A DNA stretch of 64,000 bases. Origin: Hymenobacter duratus. GTDB taxonomy: Bacteria; Bacteroidota; Bacteroidia; Cytophagales; Hymenobacteraceae. Below, piece by piece: positions 1 through 8,710 of this stretch. A model generated the notes under the pieces. That model was given only the letters and a program-made list of their open reading frames with translations. It was not told the DNA's origin and searched no databases. The DNA is taken from contig NZ_JACWZZ010000001.1 in the NCBI RefSeq assembly GCF_014698995.1, positions 1,322,501 to 1,386,500 of the forward strand. The letters are read 5' to 3'. Within the stretch, counting starts at the first letter, position 1, and the number at the start of each line of letters is the position of its first letter. The translations under genes were made by a program, and so were the position numbers.

Positions 1-327
1 ACCGGTCAGAAACACCCCAAAACGGCCATTGTGTATGAGTACCCGAAAGCCGAGGGCGACCCATACTATCCTGTGCCACGCCTCGAAAACGCTGAGTTGT
101 ATAACAAGTACAAGAAGCTGGCCGACGAAACACCAAACGTACATTTTGTGGGCCGCCTAGCTACCTACAAGTACTACAACATGGACCAGGTAGTGGCACA
201 GGCTCTCACGCTCTACAAAAAGCTGACAGAGAAGAGCGAAGAAGCTGTAAAAGTGAAAAAGCCTGCTATTACGGGCTCCGCTTCCATCATGGATAAGCTG
301 GTGCCGCGCGACCCGGCCAAGGAGTAG
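1..327 (+). CDS. glf: UDP-galactopyranose mutase, C-terminal fragment
   Basis: The reading frame is open from base 1, so the 5' part lies outside the window. The 108 visible residues contain YPVPR, HFVGRLATYKYYNMDQVV and QAL, the conserved end of UDP-galactopyranose mutase, a flavoenzyme that interconverts UDP-galactopyranose and UDP-galactofuranose in the cytoplasm for surface glycans. The fragment ends with a lysine-rich tail of about 30 residues after the conserved part, which is longer than I expect for the family. The family call is secure from the motif; substrate use in this organism is inferred. Confidence 0.88.
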   Translation, partial: TGQKHPKTAIVYEYPKAEGDPYYPVPRLENAELYNKYKKLADETPNVHFVGRLATYKYYNMDQVVAQALTLYKKLTEKSEEAVKVKKPAITGSASIMDKLVPRDPAKE

Positions 328-413
328 AAGAAATGCTCTGACAAGCAGCGTACTGCCATAAAAGGCACACAATTCTGCTTTTTCTCTTCCTGGCTGCCAA
401 GTTCGCCGCTTTC

Positions 414-450
414 CGAAACCCCGCACACTCTTTGAGGTAGCGGGGTTTCG
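414..450 (+). terminator. Intrinsic terminator after glf
   Basis: An 11-bp perfect inverted repeat (CGAAACCCCGC / GCGGGGTTTCG) with a 15-nt loop is followed by TTGTTTC. It lies between the end of the mutase gene and the secA promoter, so it most likely ends the upstream transcript. Confidence 0.65.
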
Positions 451-512
451 TTGTTTCGGGGGTCGGGGCGACGTAAGGCGGTCTTTCGCCGGGAATTTCC
501 CGGAAAACCCCT

Positions 513-520
513 TAAATTTG
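513..520 (+). promoter_or_regulatory. Bacteroidota -7 promoter element for secA
   Basis: TAAATTTG matches the TAnnTTTG consensus used by the Bacteroidota primary sigma factor. It sits 36 nt before the ATG at 557 and supports that start over the in-frame TTG at 518, which overlaps the element. No convincing -33 TTTG is seen at the usual distance. Confidence 0.5.
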
Positions 521-556
521 AGGTACGCCCCGGCGTTTCAGTTAAAAATAAACAGC

Positions 557-3500
557 ATGTTTGACTTTCTAGGGAAAACCGTCGCCAAGATTTTCGGAAC
601 GAAATCGGACCGGGACTTGAAGGAGATTATCCCCTACGTGGCGCTCGTAAACGCCGAATATGCCAAACTGGCACAGCTCTCCGACGACCAGCTGCGCGAG
701 CACACCAACGAGGTGCGCGCCCGCATTGATGAGCGTCTGAAAAGCATCGACGACCAGATTGCCGGCCTTCATGCCCGTGTCAACGAGGACACGACGCTTG
801 ACATTGGGCAGAAAGAGCAGCTCTTCGATCAGATTGATGAGCTGGAAAAGCAGCGCAATAAAGATCTGGAAGTGGTGCTGATGGAGGTGCTGCCTGCGGC
901 CTTTGCCACGGTGAAGGAAACGGCCCGCCGCTACAAGGAAAACGGCCAGTTGGTGGTAACCGCCACCGATTACGACCGGGAATATTCCAAGCGCAAAAAG
1001 AACGTCACCATCGACGGCGACAAAGCCATCTGGAGCAACAAGTGGTTGGCGGCCGGCGCCGAAATCACCTGGGACATGGTACACTACGACGTCCAGATCA
1101 TCGGGGGCGTGGTGCTGCACCAGGGCAAGATTTCGGAAATGGCCACGGGCGAAGGCAAGACCCTCGTTTCGACGCTGCCGGCCTTCCTGAACGCACTGTC
1201 TAAGCGCGGTGTGCACTTGGTAACCGTCAACGATTACCTGGCCAAGCGTGACTCGGAGTGGAATGCGCCGCTGTTCGAATTCCACGGCATCACCGTGGAC
1301 TGCATCGACAAGCACCAGCCCAACACCGACGCCCGCCGCGCCGCCTACGCCGCCGACATCACCTACGGCACCAACAACGAATTCGGCTTCGACTACCTGC
1401 GCGACAACATGGCGCGCGAAACCGGCGAGCTGGTGCAGCGCAAGCACCACTACGCCATGGTCGACGAAGTGGACTCCGTACTGATTGACGATGCCCGGAC
1501 GCCGCTCATCATCTCCGGCCCCGTGCCCCGCGGCGACGTGCACGAGTTCTACCAACTCAAGCCCCGCATTCAGCGCCTCGTAGACGAGCAAAAGAAGCTG
1601 GTGCAGCAGTATTTGGTAGAGGCTCGCAAAGGCATCAAAGAAGGCAAAGAAGGCCCAAAGGAGGGTGAAGCAGGCCTCGCGCTGTTCCGCGCCTATCGTG
1701 GCCTGCCTAAGAGCAAGCCGCTCATCAAGTTCCTGTCGGAAACGGGCATGCGCGCCATTCTGCAGAAGGTGGAAAACCACTACCTCGCCGACAACTCGCG
1801 CCAGATGCCGCAGGCCGACATGCCGCTGTTCTTTACTATCGACGAGAAGAACAACCAGATTGAGCTGACCGAGAAAGGCATTGACCTGATTACGGCTCAG
1901 GGCGAAGACCCGCAGCTGTTCATCATGCCCGACATCGGGGTGGCCATTGCTGAAATCGAGAAAAGCACCACGCTAAAGGACGACGAAAAACTGCACCAGA
2001 AGGAACATCTGATGCAGGAATATCAGGAGAAGAGTGAGCGGGTACACACCGTGAACCAACTGCTGAAAGCTTACACCCTGTTTGAGCGCGACGACCAGTA
2101 CATCCTGACCGACGACGGCAAGGTGAAAATCGTGGATGAGCAGACGGGCCGCGTGATGGAAGGCCGCCGCTACTCCGACGGTCTGCACCAGGCTATTGAG
2201 GCTAAGGAAAACGTGCGCGTGGAAGACGCCACCCAGACCTACGCCACCGTGACGCTGCAGAACTACTTCCGCATGTACCACAAGCTGGGTGGCATGACGG
2301 GTACGGCCGAAACCGAAGCCGGCGAGTTCTGGGACATCTACAAGCTTGACGTAGTGGTTATTCCGACCAACCGCGGCATTCAGCGCAAAGACGAGCACGA
2401 CAAGGTCTACAAGACCGTGCGCGAGAAATACAACGCCGTAGCCGAGGAAATCCAGACGCTGGTGCAAGCTGGCCGTCCGGTGCTGGTAGGTACTACGAGC
2501 GTGGAAATTTCGGAGCTGGTGAGCCGCATGCTCAACCTGCGCAAGATTCCGCACCAGGTACTGAACGCCAAGCAGAACCAGCGCGAAGCCGAAATTGTGG
2601 CCGGCGCCGGCTACCCTGGCACCGTTACTATTGCCACCAATATGGCCGGCCGTGGTACCGACATCAAGCTGAAGGAAACCTCTAAAGAATCGGGTGGCTT
2701 GGCCATTATCGGTACGGAGCGCCACGAAAGCCGCCGCGTAGACCGGCAGCTGCGGGGCCGCGCCGGCCGCCAAGGTGACCCGGGTTCTTCGCAGTTCTTC
2801 GTAAGCCTCGAAGACAACCTGATGCGCCTGTTCGGCTCCGACCGGATTGCCAAGCTCATGGACCGCATGGGTCTGGAGGAAGGCGAGGTAATTCAGCACT
2901 CCATGATTACCAGCTCGATTGAGCGCGCGCAGAAGAAGGTAGAAGAAAATAACTTCGGCCAGCGCAAGCGCCTGCTTGAGTACGATGACGTGATGAACGC
3001 CCAGCGCGAAGTGGTGTACAAGCGCCGCCGCAACGCTCTGTTTGGCGAGCGTCTGGAGCTGGACGTATGGAACATGATTTACGACGTAGCCGAGGACATT
3101 GTGGCCAGCCACAAGATTTCCAACGACTACGAAGACTTCAAGCTGGCCATCATCCGCGTGTACGGCTACGATACCTACATCACGGAAGCCGAAATGAAGA
3201 GCATGGCGGCCGGTCCGCTGGCCCAAAAGCTCTACGATGAGGCGCTGGGCTACTACCACAGCAAGAATGACCACATTGCCAGCAACGCAATGCCGCTCAT
3301 CAACAGCCTGCTGGAACAGAACGCCCCCTTCGAAAACGTGGCGGTGCCTTTCACCGATGGCCGCAAGCAGGTGTCGGCGGTAGCTGGTCTGCGCCGCGCC
3401 CAAGCCACGAGTGGTCATGAAATCATCCGGAGCATGGAGAAAGCCGTGGTTTTGTCGACTATCGACACGGCCTGGACCCAGCACCTGCGCCAGATGGATG

Positions 3501-3964
3501 ACCTGAAACAGGTGGTGCAAAATGCCGTGTACGAGCAGAAAGATCCGCTGCTGGTGTACAAGTTCGAGAGCTTTGAGCTGTTCAAAGGCATGATTGGCAA
3601 GGTCAACGAAGACACCCTGTCGTTCCTGTTCCGCGCCGATATTCCGGTGCAGGGCGGCGCGCAGGGCACCGACGAAGCCGAGTTCTACATCGAAGACGAA
3701 CTGCCCACGCCGGCCCCGCTACCGAAGCTGAAGGCCGAGAAGGAAGTCTCGTCGGTGTCGCTGGGCGCTGGCCCCGAGGATATGGGCCCAGACGATGCCC
3801 CGGTACTGGAAAAGCAGCAGCCCGCCCGCTCGCAGAAAGTGGCCAACCGCAACGAGAAGGTGACCGTGCAGTACATGGACGGCCGCATCGTGAGCGACGT
3901 GAAATACAAAACTGTAGAAGACGACCTGCTCAACAACCGCTGCGTGCTGGTAGACGAAGCGTAG
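557..3964 (+). CDS. secA: Preprotein translocase motor ATPase SecA
   Basis: This is SecA, the cytoplasmic ATPase that drives unfolded preproteins through SecYEG. The 1135-residue product has the Walker A motif GEGKT near residue 197, the DEVDSVLIDDARTPLIISGP signature, NMAGRGTDIKL, and the GRAGRQGDPGSSQFF motif VI region. It is longer than the roughly 900 residues of proteobacterial SecA, as is usual for Bacteroidota, with insertions in the preprotein-binding and helical regions. The C-terminal tail lacks the Cys-rich zinc-binding motif that binds SecB in Proteobacteria; it ends NNRCVLVDEA with a single Cys. The ATG at 557 is chosen because a promoter element lies just upstream. It is monocistronic, with a terminator right after it. 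Confidence 0.97.
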   Translation: MFDFLGKTVAKIFGTKSDRDLKEIIPYVALVNAEYAKLAQLSDDQLREHTNEVRARIDERLKSIDDQIAGLHARVNEDTTLDIGQKEQLFDQIDELEKQRNKDLEVVLMEVLPAAFATVKETARRYKENGQLVVTATDYDREYSKRKKNVTIDGDKAIWSNKWLAAGAEITWDMVHYDVQIIGGVVLHQGKISEMATGEGKTLVSTLPAFLNALSKRGVHLVTVNDYLAKRDSEWNAPLFEFHGITVDCIDKHQPNTDARRAAYAADITYGTNNEFGFDYLRDNMARETGELVQRKHHYAMVDEVDSVLIDDARTPLIISGPVPRGDVHEFYQLKPRIQRLVDEQKKLVQQYLVEARKGIKEGKEGPKEGEAGLALFRAYRGLPKSKPLIKFLSETGMRAILQKVENHYLADNSRQMPQADMPLFFTIDEKNNQIELTEKGIDLITAQGEDPQLFIMPDIGVAIAEIEKSTTLKDDEKLHQKEHLMQEYQEKSERVHTVNQLLKAYTLFERDDQYILTDDGKVKIVDEQTGRVMEGRRYSDGLHQAIEAKENVRVEDATQTYATVTLQNYFRMYHKLGGMTGTAETEAGEFWDIYKLDVVVIPTNRGIQRKDEHDKVYKTVREKYNAVAEEIQTLVQAGRPVLVGTTSVEISELVSRMLNLRKIPHQVLNAKQNQREAEIVAGAGYPGTVTIATNMAGRGTDIKLKETSKESGGLAIIGTERHESRRVDRQLRGRAGRQGDPGSSQFFVSLEDNLMRLFGSDRIAKLMDRMGLEEGEVIQHSMITSSIERAQKKVEENNFGQRKRLLEYDDVMNAQREVVYKRRRNALFGERLELDVWNMIYDVAEDIVASHKISNDYEDFKLAIIRVYGYDTYITEAEMKSMAAGPLAQKLYDEALGYYHSKNDHIASNAMPLINSLLEQNAPFENVAVPFTDGRKQVSAVAGLRRAQATSGHEIIRSMEKAVVLSTIDTAWTQHLRQMDDLKQVVQNAVYEQKDPLLVYKFESFELFKGMIGKVNEDTLSFLFRADIPVQGGAQGTDEAEFYIEDELPTPAPLPKLKAEKEVSSVSLGAGPEDMGPDDAPVLEKQQPARSQKVANRNEKVTVQYMDGRIVSDVKYKTVEDDLLNNRCVLVDEA

Positions 3965-3990
3965 TTTTCTTCTGATTTAGTAGCTTGAGG

Positions 3991-4026
3991 CAGTGGCAGA
4001 CGATATTCGTCTGCCACTGTTTTTTT
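3991..4026 (+). terminator. Intrinsic terminator after secA
   Basis: A perfect 12-bp stem (CAGTGGCAGACG / CGTCTGCCACTG) with a 5-nt loop is followed by a run of seven T. It lies 27 nt after the secA stop and just before the deoC promoter. Confidence 0.9.
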
Positions 4027-4038
4027 GTGGCGCGCTGC

Positions 4039-4065
4039 TTGCTCCGTCGGCGCTTTCTACCTTTG
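4039..4065 (+). promoter_or_regulatory. Bacteroidota promoter for deoC (near-leaderless)
   Basis: TTG at 4039-4041, a 16-nt spacer and TACCTTTG at 4058-4065 fit the -33/-7 promoter of Bacteroidota. The ATG of deoC begins only 9 nt past the end of the -7 element, so transcription should start at or within a few bases of the start codon. Confidence 0.6.
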
Positions 4066-4073
4066 CCTCACCT

Positions 4074-4742
4074 ATGAATCTCGCTCCTTATATCGACCAC
4101 ACACTGCTGCGGCCCGAGGCCACGCCGGCCCAGATTCGGCAGCTGTGCCAGGAAGCGGCCGCACAGCAGTTCGCCAGCGTGTGCGTGCCGCCCTGCTACG
4201 TGCGGCTAGCCACCGAAACCCTACACGGCAGCGGCGTGCCGGTCTGTACCGTCATCGGGTTTCCGCTGGGCTATTCGCTGGCCAAAGTGAAGTTCTTCGA
4301 AGCGCATTTGGCCTTGGCCGATGGCGCTACGGAACTAGACATGGTGATAAACGTGGGTGCGCTGAAAGCTGGCGAACTGGCGGAAGTAGAGGAGGAAATA
4401 GGGCAGTTGGCCGAGCTATGCCACTTTCGGGGAGCTATTCTGAAAGTAATAATTGAAACGGCGCTGCTGACAGATGAGGAAATTGTGACGGCGTGCCGAC
4501 TGTGCGCCGAAGCCGGAGCCGACTTCGTAAAGACGTCCACAGGCTTTGCCAGCCGGGGCGCTTCAGTGGCTGATATTACGCTGATGCGCCAGTCGTTGCC
4601 AGACGGTATCCGTATCAAGGCAGCTGGCGGGATTCGTACGCGGGCTGCGGCTCTGGCGCTGGTAGCGGCCGGTGCCGACCGGCTCGGCTCGTCCAACAGT
4701 CTGGCTTTGCTTCAAGAAGATGATGAAACCCTACCTGCGTAA
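4074..4742 (+). CDS. deoC: Deoxyribose-phosphate aldolase
   Basis: DeoC cleaves 2-deoxyribose-5-phosphate into glyceraldehyde-3-phosphate and acetaldehyde in deoxynucleoside catabolism. The 222-residue TIM-barrel protein has the Schiff-base lysine in VKTSTGF (Lys153), the second lysine in IKAAGGIRT (Lys182) and the proton-relay aspartate in ELDMVIN (Asp89). The ATG at 4074 gives the family's usual N-terminus (IDHTLLRPEAT); an in-frame upstream start at 3993 lies inside the secA terminator and is rejected. The 3' end overlaps the next gene by 20 nt, suggesting translational coupling. Confidence 0.95.
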   Translation: MNLAPYIDHTLLRPEATPAQIRQLCQEAAAQQFASVCVPPCYVRLATETLHGSGVPVCTVIGFPLGYSLAKVKFFEAHLALADGATELDMVINVGALKAGELAEVEEEIGQLAELCHFRGAILKVIIETALLTDEEIVTACRLCAEAGADFVKTSTGFASRGASVADITLMRQSLPDGIRIKAAGGIRTRAAALALVAAGADRLGSSNSLALLQEDDETLPA

Positions 4743-5268
4743 CGTGCTGCTGTTTTCTGCTTTTCTGGCCCTTGGGGCGTGTGCGGCTACCGCGCCAGCC
4801 TCCACCGGCACCACGGCCCCCATCGATACGGCTAAAACGAAGCCTGCCCAGCCACTACCCGCCGAAGACCTCGGCCGCTACCGGCCGGTATTTGTGGCAC
4901 CGAAGGAGGTGGCGGCCCCGGTAACCAAGCCGGCGGTAGCGCCCACCAACCACGTAAACCCACAGATTGAGCAACGCCTCCGCGACCAGGCCTACACCAA
5001 CCAGAACGTGAAATATGCCCAGGGATACCGTATTCTGGCCTACGTGGGGCTGGAGCGCGACAAGGCCATGAGCATACGCCGCTCGGTTATCAGCCGCTAC
5101 CCCGACGAAACCGATTACCTCACGTTCAAACAGCCCGTATTTCGCCTCTATATCGGCGACTACCTCACGCGCCTCGATGCCGAGCAAGCCATGTTACGCA
5201 TCCGACCGCTGGCCCCGAAAGCCGAGCTGGAATCAGCACAGGTTGTACTGAACAAAACTGCGTTTTAG
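4723..5268 (+). CDS. SPOR-domain lipoprotein
   Basis: The 181-residue product begins with a signal peptide ending in a lipobox (LALGAC), so it should be a lipid-anchored envelope protein. After a Pro/Ala/Thr-rich linker (residues about 22-80), the C-terminal half resembles a SPOR domain: residues around YAQGYRILAYVGLERDKAMS and the later FRLYIGDYLTRLDAEQAM give the two beta-alpha repeats of that fold. SPOR domains bind denuded peptidoglycan glycan strands, often at division sites. ATG codons at 4720 and 4723 are adjacent; either may be used. It overlaps deoC by 20 nt. Confidence 0.75.
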   Translation: MKPYLRNVLLFSAFLALGACAATAPASTGTTAPIDTAKTKPAQPLPAEDLGRYRPVFVAPKEVAAPVTKPAVAPTNHVNPQIEQRLRDQAYTNQNVKYAQGYRILAYVGLERDKAMSIRRSVISRYPDETDYLTFKQPVFRLYIGDYLTRLDAEQAMLRIRPLAPKAELESAQVVLNKTAF

Positions 5269-5270
5269 CC

Positions 5271-5666
5271 GTGGCCACTATTCGGGAGTTGCAGTGGGAG
5301 GAGTTGGACCTGTTGCAGGCGCTGGAAGTAGTACCCGTCGACAACGATAACGGCGGTATCGAGTGCCGGGTAGACCAGCAAAACCTCACGCTGCACCTGA
5401 CGCTGTGGCCCTACGCCGGCGTGGTAGACCTGACGCTAGTGGAACAAAGCAGCAAAGCCGTGCTGCTGGACTTCACGGTGGCGGTGCGCGGCCGCATCCG
5501 CTACAACAACGACAAGCGCGGCCAGTACCTGGAATTTCCGGACTGTGTGCTGGTGAGCCGCATTTCAGTTTCCTCAGAGCAGGATGAAGCGGCTTTCAGT
5601 CCCAACACGTTCGGCCGGCCTCTGCTGGTTGCCATCCACCCGCGCCTGAGCGTGTTATTCGAGTAG
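5271..5666 (+). CDS. Hypothetical protein
   Basis: A 131-residue protein with a GTG start two bases after the stop of the SPOR lipoprotein gene, so it is almost certainly in the same transcript. No signal peptide or membrane segment is visible; it looks like a small cytoplasmic, mostly beta protein (LHLTLWPYAG, LLDFTVAVRGRIRY, YLEFPDCVLV). I do not recognise a family. Codon use fits the neighbours. Confidence 0.7.
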   Translation: MATIRELQWEELDLLQALEVVPVDNDNGGIECRVDQQNLTLHLTLWPYAGVVDLTLVEQSSKAVLLDFTVAVRGRIRYNNDKRGQYLEFPDCVLVSRISVSSEQDEAAFSPNTFGRPLLVAIHPRLSVLFE

Positions 5667-5685
5667 GCGCGTTACTCTTCTAACC

Positions 5686-6879
5686 ATGCAACACCTTCTG
5701 TCCCGCATTAAAGCTCTTGCTGCCGAACACGCGGCCGATACCGTGGCGCTGCGCCAGCACCTGCACGCCTACCCCGAGTTGTCGTTTGAGGAACACAACA
5801 CCGTGGCCTTCGTGACGGAGCAGCTGCGTAAGCTGGGCCTCAAGCCCCAACCCATTGCCAATACCGGCGTGGTAGCGCTTATCGAAGGCCGGAACCCCGG
5901 CACCCGCACCGTGGCGCTGCGCGCTGATATGGACGCCCTGCCCATCGCGGAGCAGAATGAGGTGCCATACAAATCCACGAACCCCGGCGTGATGCACGCC
6001 TGCGGCCACGATGTGCACACCTCATCGTTGCTGGGGGCGGCCCGCATTTTGATGGAGCTGAAAGACGAGTTTGAAGGTACGGTGAAGCTGATGTTTCAGC
6101 CCGGCGAAGAGAAGCTGCCCGGCGGCGCTTCGCTCATGATTCAGGAAGGCGTACTCGAAAACCCCAAACCGGCCAGCGTACTGGGCCAGCACGTATTCCC
6201 AATGCTGCCGGCCGGCCAGATTGGTATCCGGCCGGGGCGCTACATGGCCAGCACCGACGAGCTGTACCTGACCGTGCGCGGCAAAGGCGGCCACGGCGCC
6301 ATGCCTGAAATGAACCTCGACCCGGTGCTGGTAGCCGCCCATATTATTGTGGCCGCGCAGCAACTGGTGAGCCGCCGCGCCAACCCCAAGCTGCCTACCG
6401 TGCTATCGTTCGGCAAAGTCATTGCCAACGGCGCCACCAACGTCATTCCGAACGAAGTGTACCTGGAAGGCACGTTCCGGACGCTGAACGAGGAGTGGCG
6501 CAATGAAGCCCACGGCCACCTGCGCCGCCTCTGCGAAGGCCTTGCCGACGCTATGGGCGCGACGTGCGAGCTGGAAATCCGGCGCGGCTACCCGTATCTG
6601 GAGAACGAGCCCAAGCTCACGGCTCGGGTCCGGTCAGCGGCCGAACAATATCTGGGCGCTGAAAACGTAATTGAGCTGGACCAGTGGATGGCGGCCGAAG
6701 ATTTCGCCTACTTCTCGCAGGCGGCCGATGCGTGTTTTTACCGTCTCGGCACGCGTGCCCACGACGGTCGTTTCGCCTCCTCAGTCCACACGCCCACCTT
6801 CGATATCGAGCCCCAGGCCCTGGAAACCGGCCCCGGCCTGATGGCCTGGCTCACGCTGCAGGAGCTGGCCGTTCACTAA
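5686..6879 (+). CDS. M20D family amidohydrolase
   Basis: A 397-residue metallo-amidohydrolase of the M20D group (N-acyl-amino acid amidohydrolase, hippurate hydrolase, AmhX-like). Metal-binding motifs are visible in order: ADMDALP, MHACGHDVH with the Cys and His residues of the dinuclear site, FQPGEE, the dimerisation-domain GKGGHGAMPE, and a C-terminal AAEDFAYF. These enzymes remove acyl groups from N-acyl amino acids or cleave related amides in the cytoplasm; the exact substrate cannot be read from sequence. It follows the SPOR-lipoprotein/hypothetical pair by 19 nt and may be co-transcribed with them. Confidence 0.9.
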   Translation: MQHLLSRIKALAAEHAADTVALRQHLHAYPELSFEEHNTVAFVTEQLRKLGLKPQPIANTGVVALIEGRNPGTRTVALRADMDALPIAEQNEVPYKSTNPGVMHACGHDVHTSSLLGAARILMELKDEFEGTVKLMFQPGEEKLPGGASLMIQEGVLENPKPASVLGQHVFPMLPAGQIGIRPGRYMASTDELYLTVRGKGGHGAMPEMNLDPVLVAAHIIVAAQQLVSRRANPKLPTVLSFGKVIANGATNVIPNEVYLEGTFRTLNEEWRNEAHGHLRRLCEGLADAMGATCELEIRRGYPYLENEPKLTARVRSAAEQYLGAENVIELDQWMAAEDFAYFSQAADACFYRLGTRAHDGRFASSVHTPTFDIEPQALETGPGLMAWLTLQELAVH

Positions 6880-6911
6880 TTCTGTCGAATCGTCTACTTT
6901 CTATTTCTCCG

Positions 6912-7733
6912 ATGTCGTATCGTTTTTGCCTGCTATTAGCCGCTGTCGGTCTGCTTTGCACCACTACCGCCACCGCCCAGCGCCGCTACCACCGCGACCT
7001 GATTGTCATTCCTGAGTTGCAAGCCGAGTGGGCATTGAAAGGCAATGATTACCTCGTAACATCCTTCAATCTTCGGAGCCTGACCGGTCCATCCAGCCCA
7101 GGTGGTACGTTCGCCGGCGCGCAGCTCTTTGCCGGCTACGAGCACTGGCTGTCCGAAAAGTGGAGTTGGGGGCCTACGCTCCGGCTACAGGGCGGCGACT
7201 TGATTGGGTTTGCGGGAGAAGGGTTAGGCTTGGCCGGCGAAATATCGGCGGGCGCGTTGTTGCGCCACACCGGTACTATCGGCTCATTCCGCTTCAGCCA
7301 ACGGCTGGGCGTGGAATACAGCGTACCGCTGGATGAGTATATCGAAGACCGCGCCCTTTCGCGCCTGCGCTTGGAGGTAGACCGGCTGTTTCCTCTGACT
7401 GAAAAAATGGCGTTGCGGCCCCGCATTGCCTGCGAAGCCGCTGCCTACCTGCGCTTCCAGCGCGACGAAACCGACCTAAAGGAACGAGTAATCGACTACG
7501 GAACACTACGCGGGGAAATCGGCTGGCGCGTGTCGCCGCGCTTCGATGTGACGCCGTGGCTGGCCTCTCAAACCATTTACTATAATGCGCTGCCGCAGTA
7601 CAATTCCGATGGGGTAGAAGTAAGCGGCGGCCGTTCCAATCTGGTCGGTCCGGTAGCTGGCTTGGATGTGCGCTTCACATTCCTGGGCAAAAATGCCTCC
7701 GCTGAACGCCAACAGCTTCCCACGCAGCACTAA
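6912..7733 (+). CDS. Secreted protein, probable outer-membrane beta-barrel
   Basis: The 273-residue product has a signal peptide (MSYRFCLLLAAVGLLCTTTATAQ) and then alternating amphipathic strands rich in Tyr, Trp and Arg (SWGPTLRLQGG, FRFSQRLGVEYSV, LRPRIACEAAAYLRF), ending in VRFTF. This pattern suits a small outer-membrane barrel, possibly the DUF2490 group, but I cannot assign a family firmly. The ATG at 6912 gives the signal peptide; the longer open frame upstream overlaps the amidohydrolase and is not used. It starts 32 nt after that gene. Confidence 0.7.
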   Translation: MSYRFCLLLAAVGLLCTTTATAQRRYHRDLIVIPELQAEWALKGNDYLVTSFNLRSLTGPSSPGGTFAGAQLFAGYEHWLSEKWSWGPTLRLQGGDLIGFAGEGLGLAGEISAGALLRHTGTIGSFRFSQRLGVEYSVPLDEYIEDRALSRLRLEVDRLFPLTEKMALRPRIACEAAAYLRFQRDETDLKERVIDYGTLRGEIGWRVSPRFDVTPWLASQTIYYNALPQYNSDGVEVSGGRSNLVGPVAGLDVRFTFLGKNASAERQQLPTQH

Positions 7734-8013
7734 TCCTTTACCAACAACCTGTTTTGAGGCTTCTATTTGGTGAGTCTTTATGCATAAGGTGTAAGGTGTG
7801 ACCTTTTGTCTGGTTATAAAAAGTGAGATTGGGGCTGATGAGTGCTGGTTTATTAGATTTGGGTAAGTTGTAGCAGTAGTAGACTAAGTTCGATAAAGAC
7901 ATTTTGTCTGCTTTGGATCATGTTTTTGCGTTGGTACAGATTTTATTGAGTAGCAATGTGCCCGTCGGGCATTATTTCAACTTCTGACTCCAACTAAAAC
8001 CATCTCTGTACCC
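7734..8013. other. AT-rich intergenic region upstream of hsp20
   Basis: A 280-nt stretch without a gene, clearly more AT-rich than its surroundings. The only structure I can point to is a 13-bp palindrome at 7959-7971 (TGCCCG-T-CGGGCA), 42 nt before the hsp20 start. It is the natural place for heat-shock regulation, but no promoter matches the consensus well. Confidence 0.5.
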
Positions 8014-8457
8014 ATGGCAACTCTGCTGTATAACAATCGTCCTGCTTTGCGTCCGTCACGTGCTTTCAACTCCGTGCTAAACGAAATGCTGCGCGACACA
8101 CTGCCCATCACCAATCAGCCTTCCAAGGTGTTCAACCCGGCCGCCGATGTGCTGGAGTCGGAGCAGGGATTTGAGCTGCAGCTGGCCCTGCCTGGCGTAG
8201 CGAAGGAGGACGTGAAAATCGACTTTCAGGAAGGCCAGCTGATCATCAGCGGCGAGCGAAAAGCGCCGGAAGCCACCGAAAACGCCCCCAAATTTCACCG
8301 TGCCGAAACCGGCTACGGCACCTTCTCTCGCAGCTTCCGCCTCCCCGATACGGTGGACGTAACCGCCATTGAGGCCGAGCTGACGAACGGAATTCTGCGC
8401 GTAAGCCTGCCTTTTGACAGCAAAAAAGTGACGAAACATCATATCGAAGTGCGCTAA
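8014..8457 (+). CDS. Small heat-shock protein, Hsp20/alpha-crystallin
   Basis: A 147-residue ATP-independent holdase chaperone that binds unfolding proteins and passes them to DnaK/ClpB. The alpha-crystallin domain spans about residues 40-140 and shows FELQLALPGVAKEDVKID, LIISGER, YGTFSRSFRLP and GILRVSLP. The short C-terminal tail (KHHIEVR) lacks a clear I-x-I/V oligomerisation motif, unless IEV serves. Length is normal for bacterial class A members. It is a single-gene unit with its own terminator, next to the HtrA protease gene, another protein-quality-control factor. Confidence 0.95.
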   Translation: MATLLYNNRPALRPSRAFNSVLNEMLRDTLPITNQPSKVFNPAADVLESEQGFELQLALPGVAKEDVKIDFQEGQLIISGERKAPEATENAPKFHRAETGYGTFSRSFRLPDTVDVTAIEAELTNGILRVSLPFDSKKVTKHHIEVR

Positions 8458-8473
8458 GCACTTCGGGTTCTGA

Positions 8474-8503
8474 AAAAAAGGTACCCGTATGGGTGCCTTT
8501 TTT
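8474..8503 (+). terminator. Intrinsic terminator after hsp20
   Basis: GGTACCC and GGGTGCC form a 7-bp stem (one G-U pair) with a 4-nt loop, flanked by seven A on the left and six T on the right, so it could work in both directions. Confidence 0.85.
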
Positions 8504-8666
8504 GTTGGCGCGCGTGTTGCTAGAGAACCTGCACGAGTTCAAGCGCAGATGGTAGCCTTTCGGTCGACTAAGTGGCTCCGCTCATCGATCTGATGCAACC
8601 TGATACCAGCTGACTCGCATCTTTCGTTTCAGCAAGCGCAATGCAGGTGCGTTTGATCTTGTTTTG

Positions 8667-8674
8667 TAAATTCG
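8667..8674 (+). promoter_or_regulatory. Probable -7 element for the HtrA gene
   Basis: TAAATTCG differs from the TAnnTTTG consensus at one position and lies 36 nt before the start codon at 8711. The -33 element is unclear. Confidence 0.4.
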
Positions 8675-8710
8675 GTCCTCTTCTTTTCCCTTCATCATCA
8701 TTTCTTACCC

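Noticed and set aside
1973..3520. 515-codon minus-strand frame over secA
   Set aside because: Antisense shadow of secA; the His/Val-rich product has no family features.
3993..4073. Upstream extension of deoC
   Set aside because: The added 27 codons overlap the secA terminator and the deoC promoter and do not belong to the family N-terminus.
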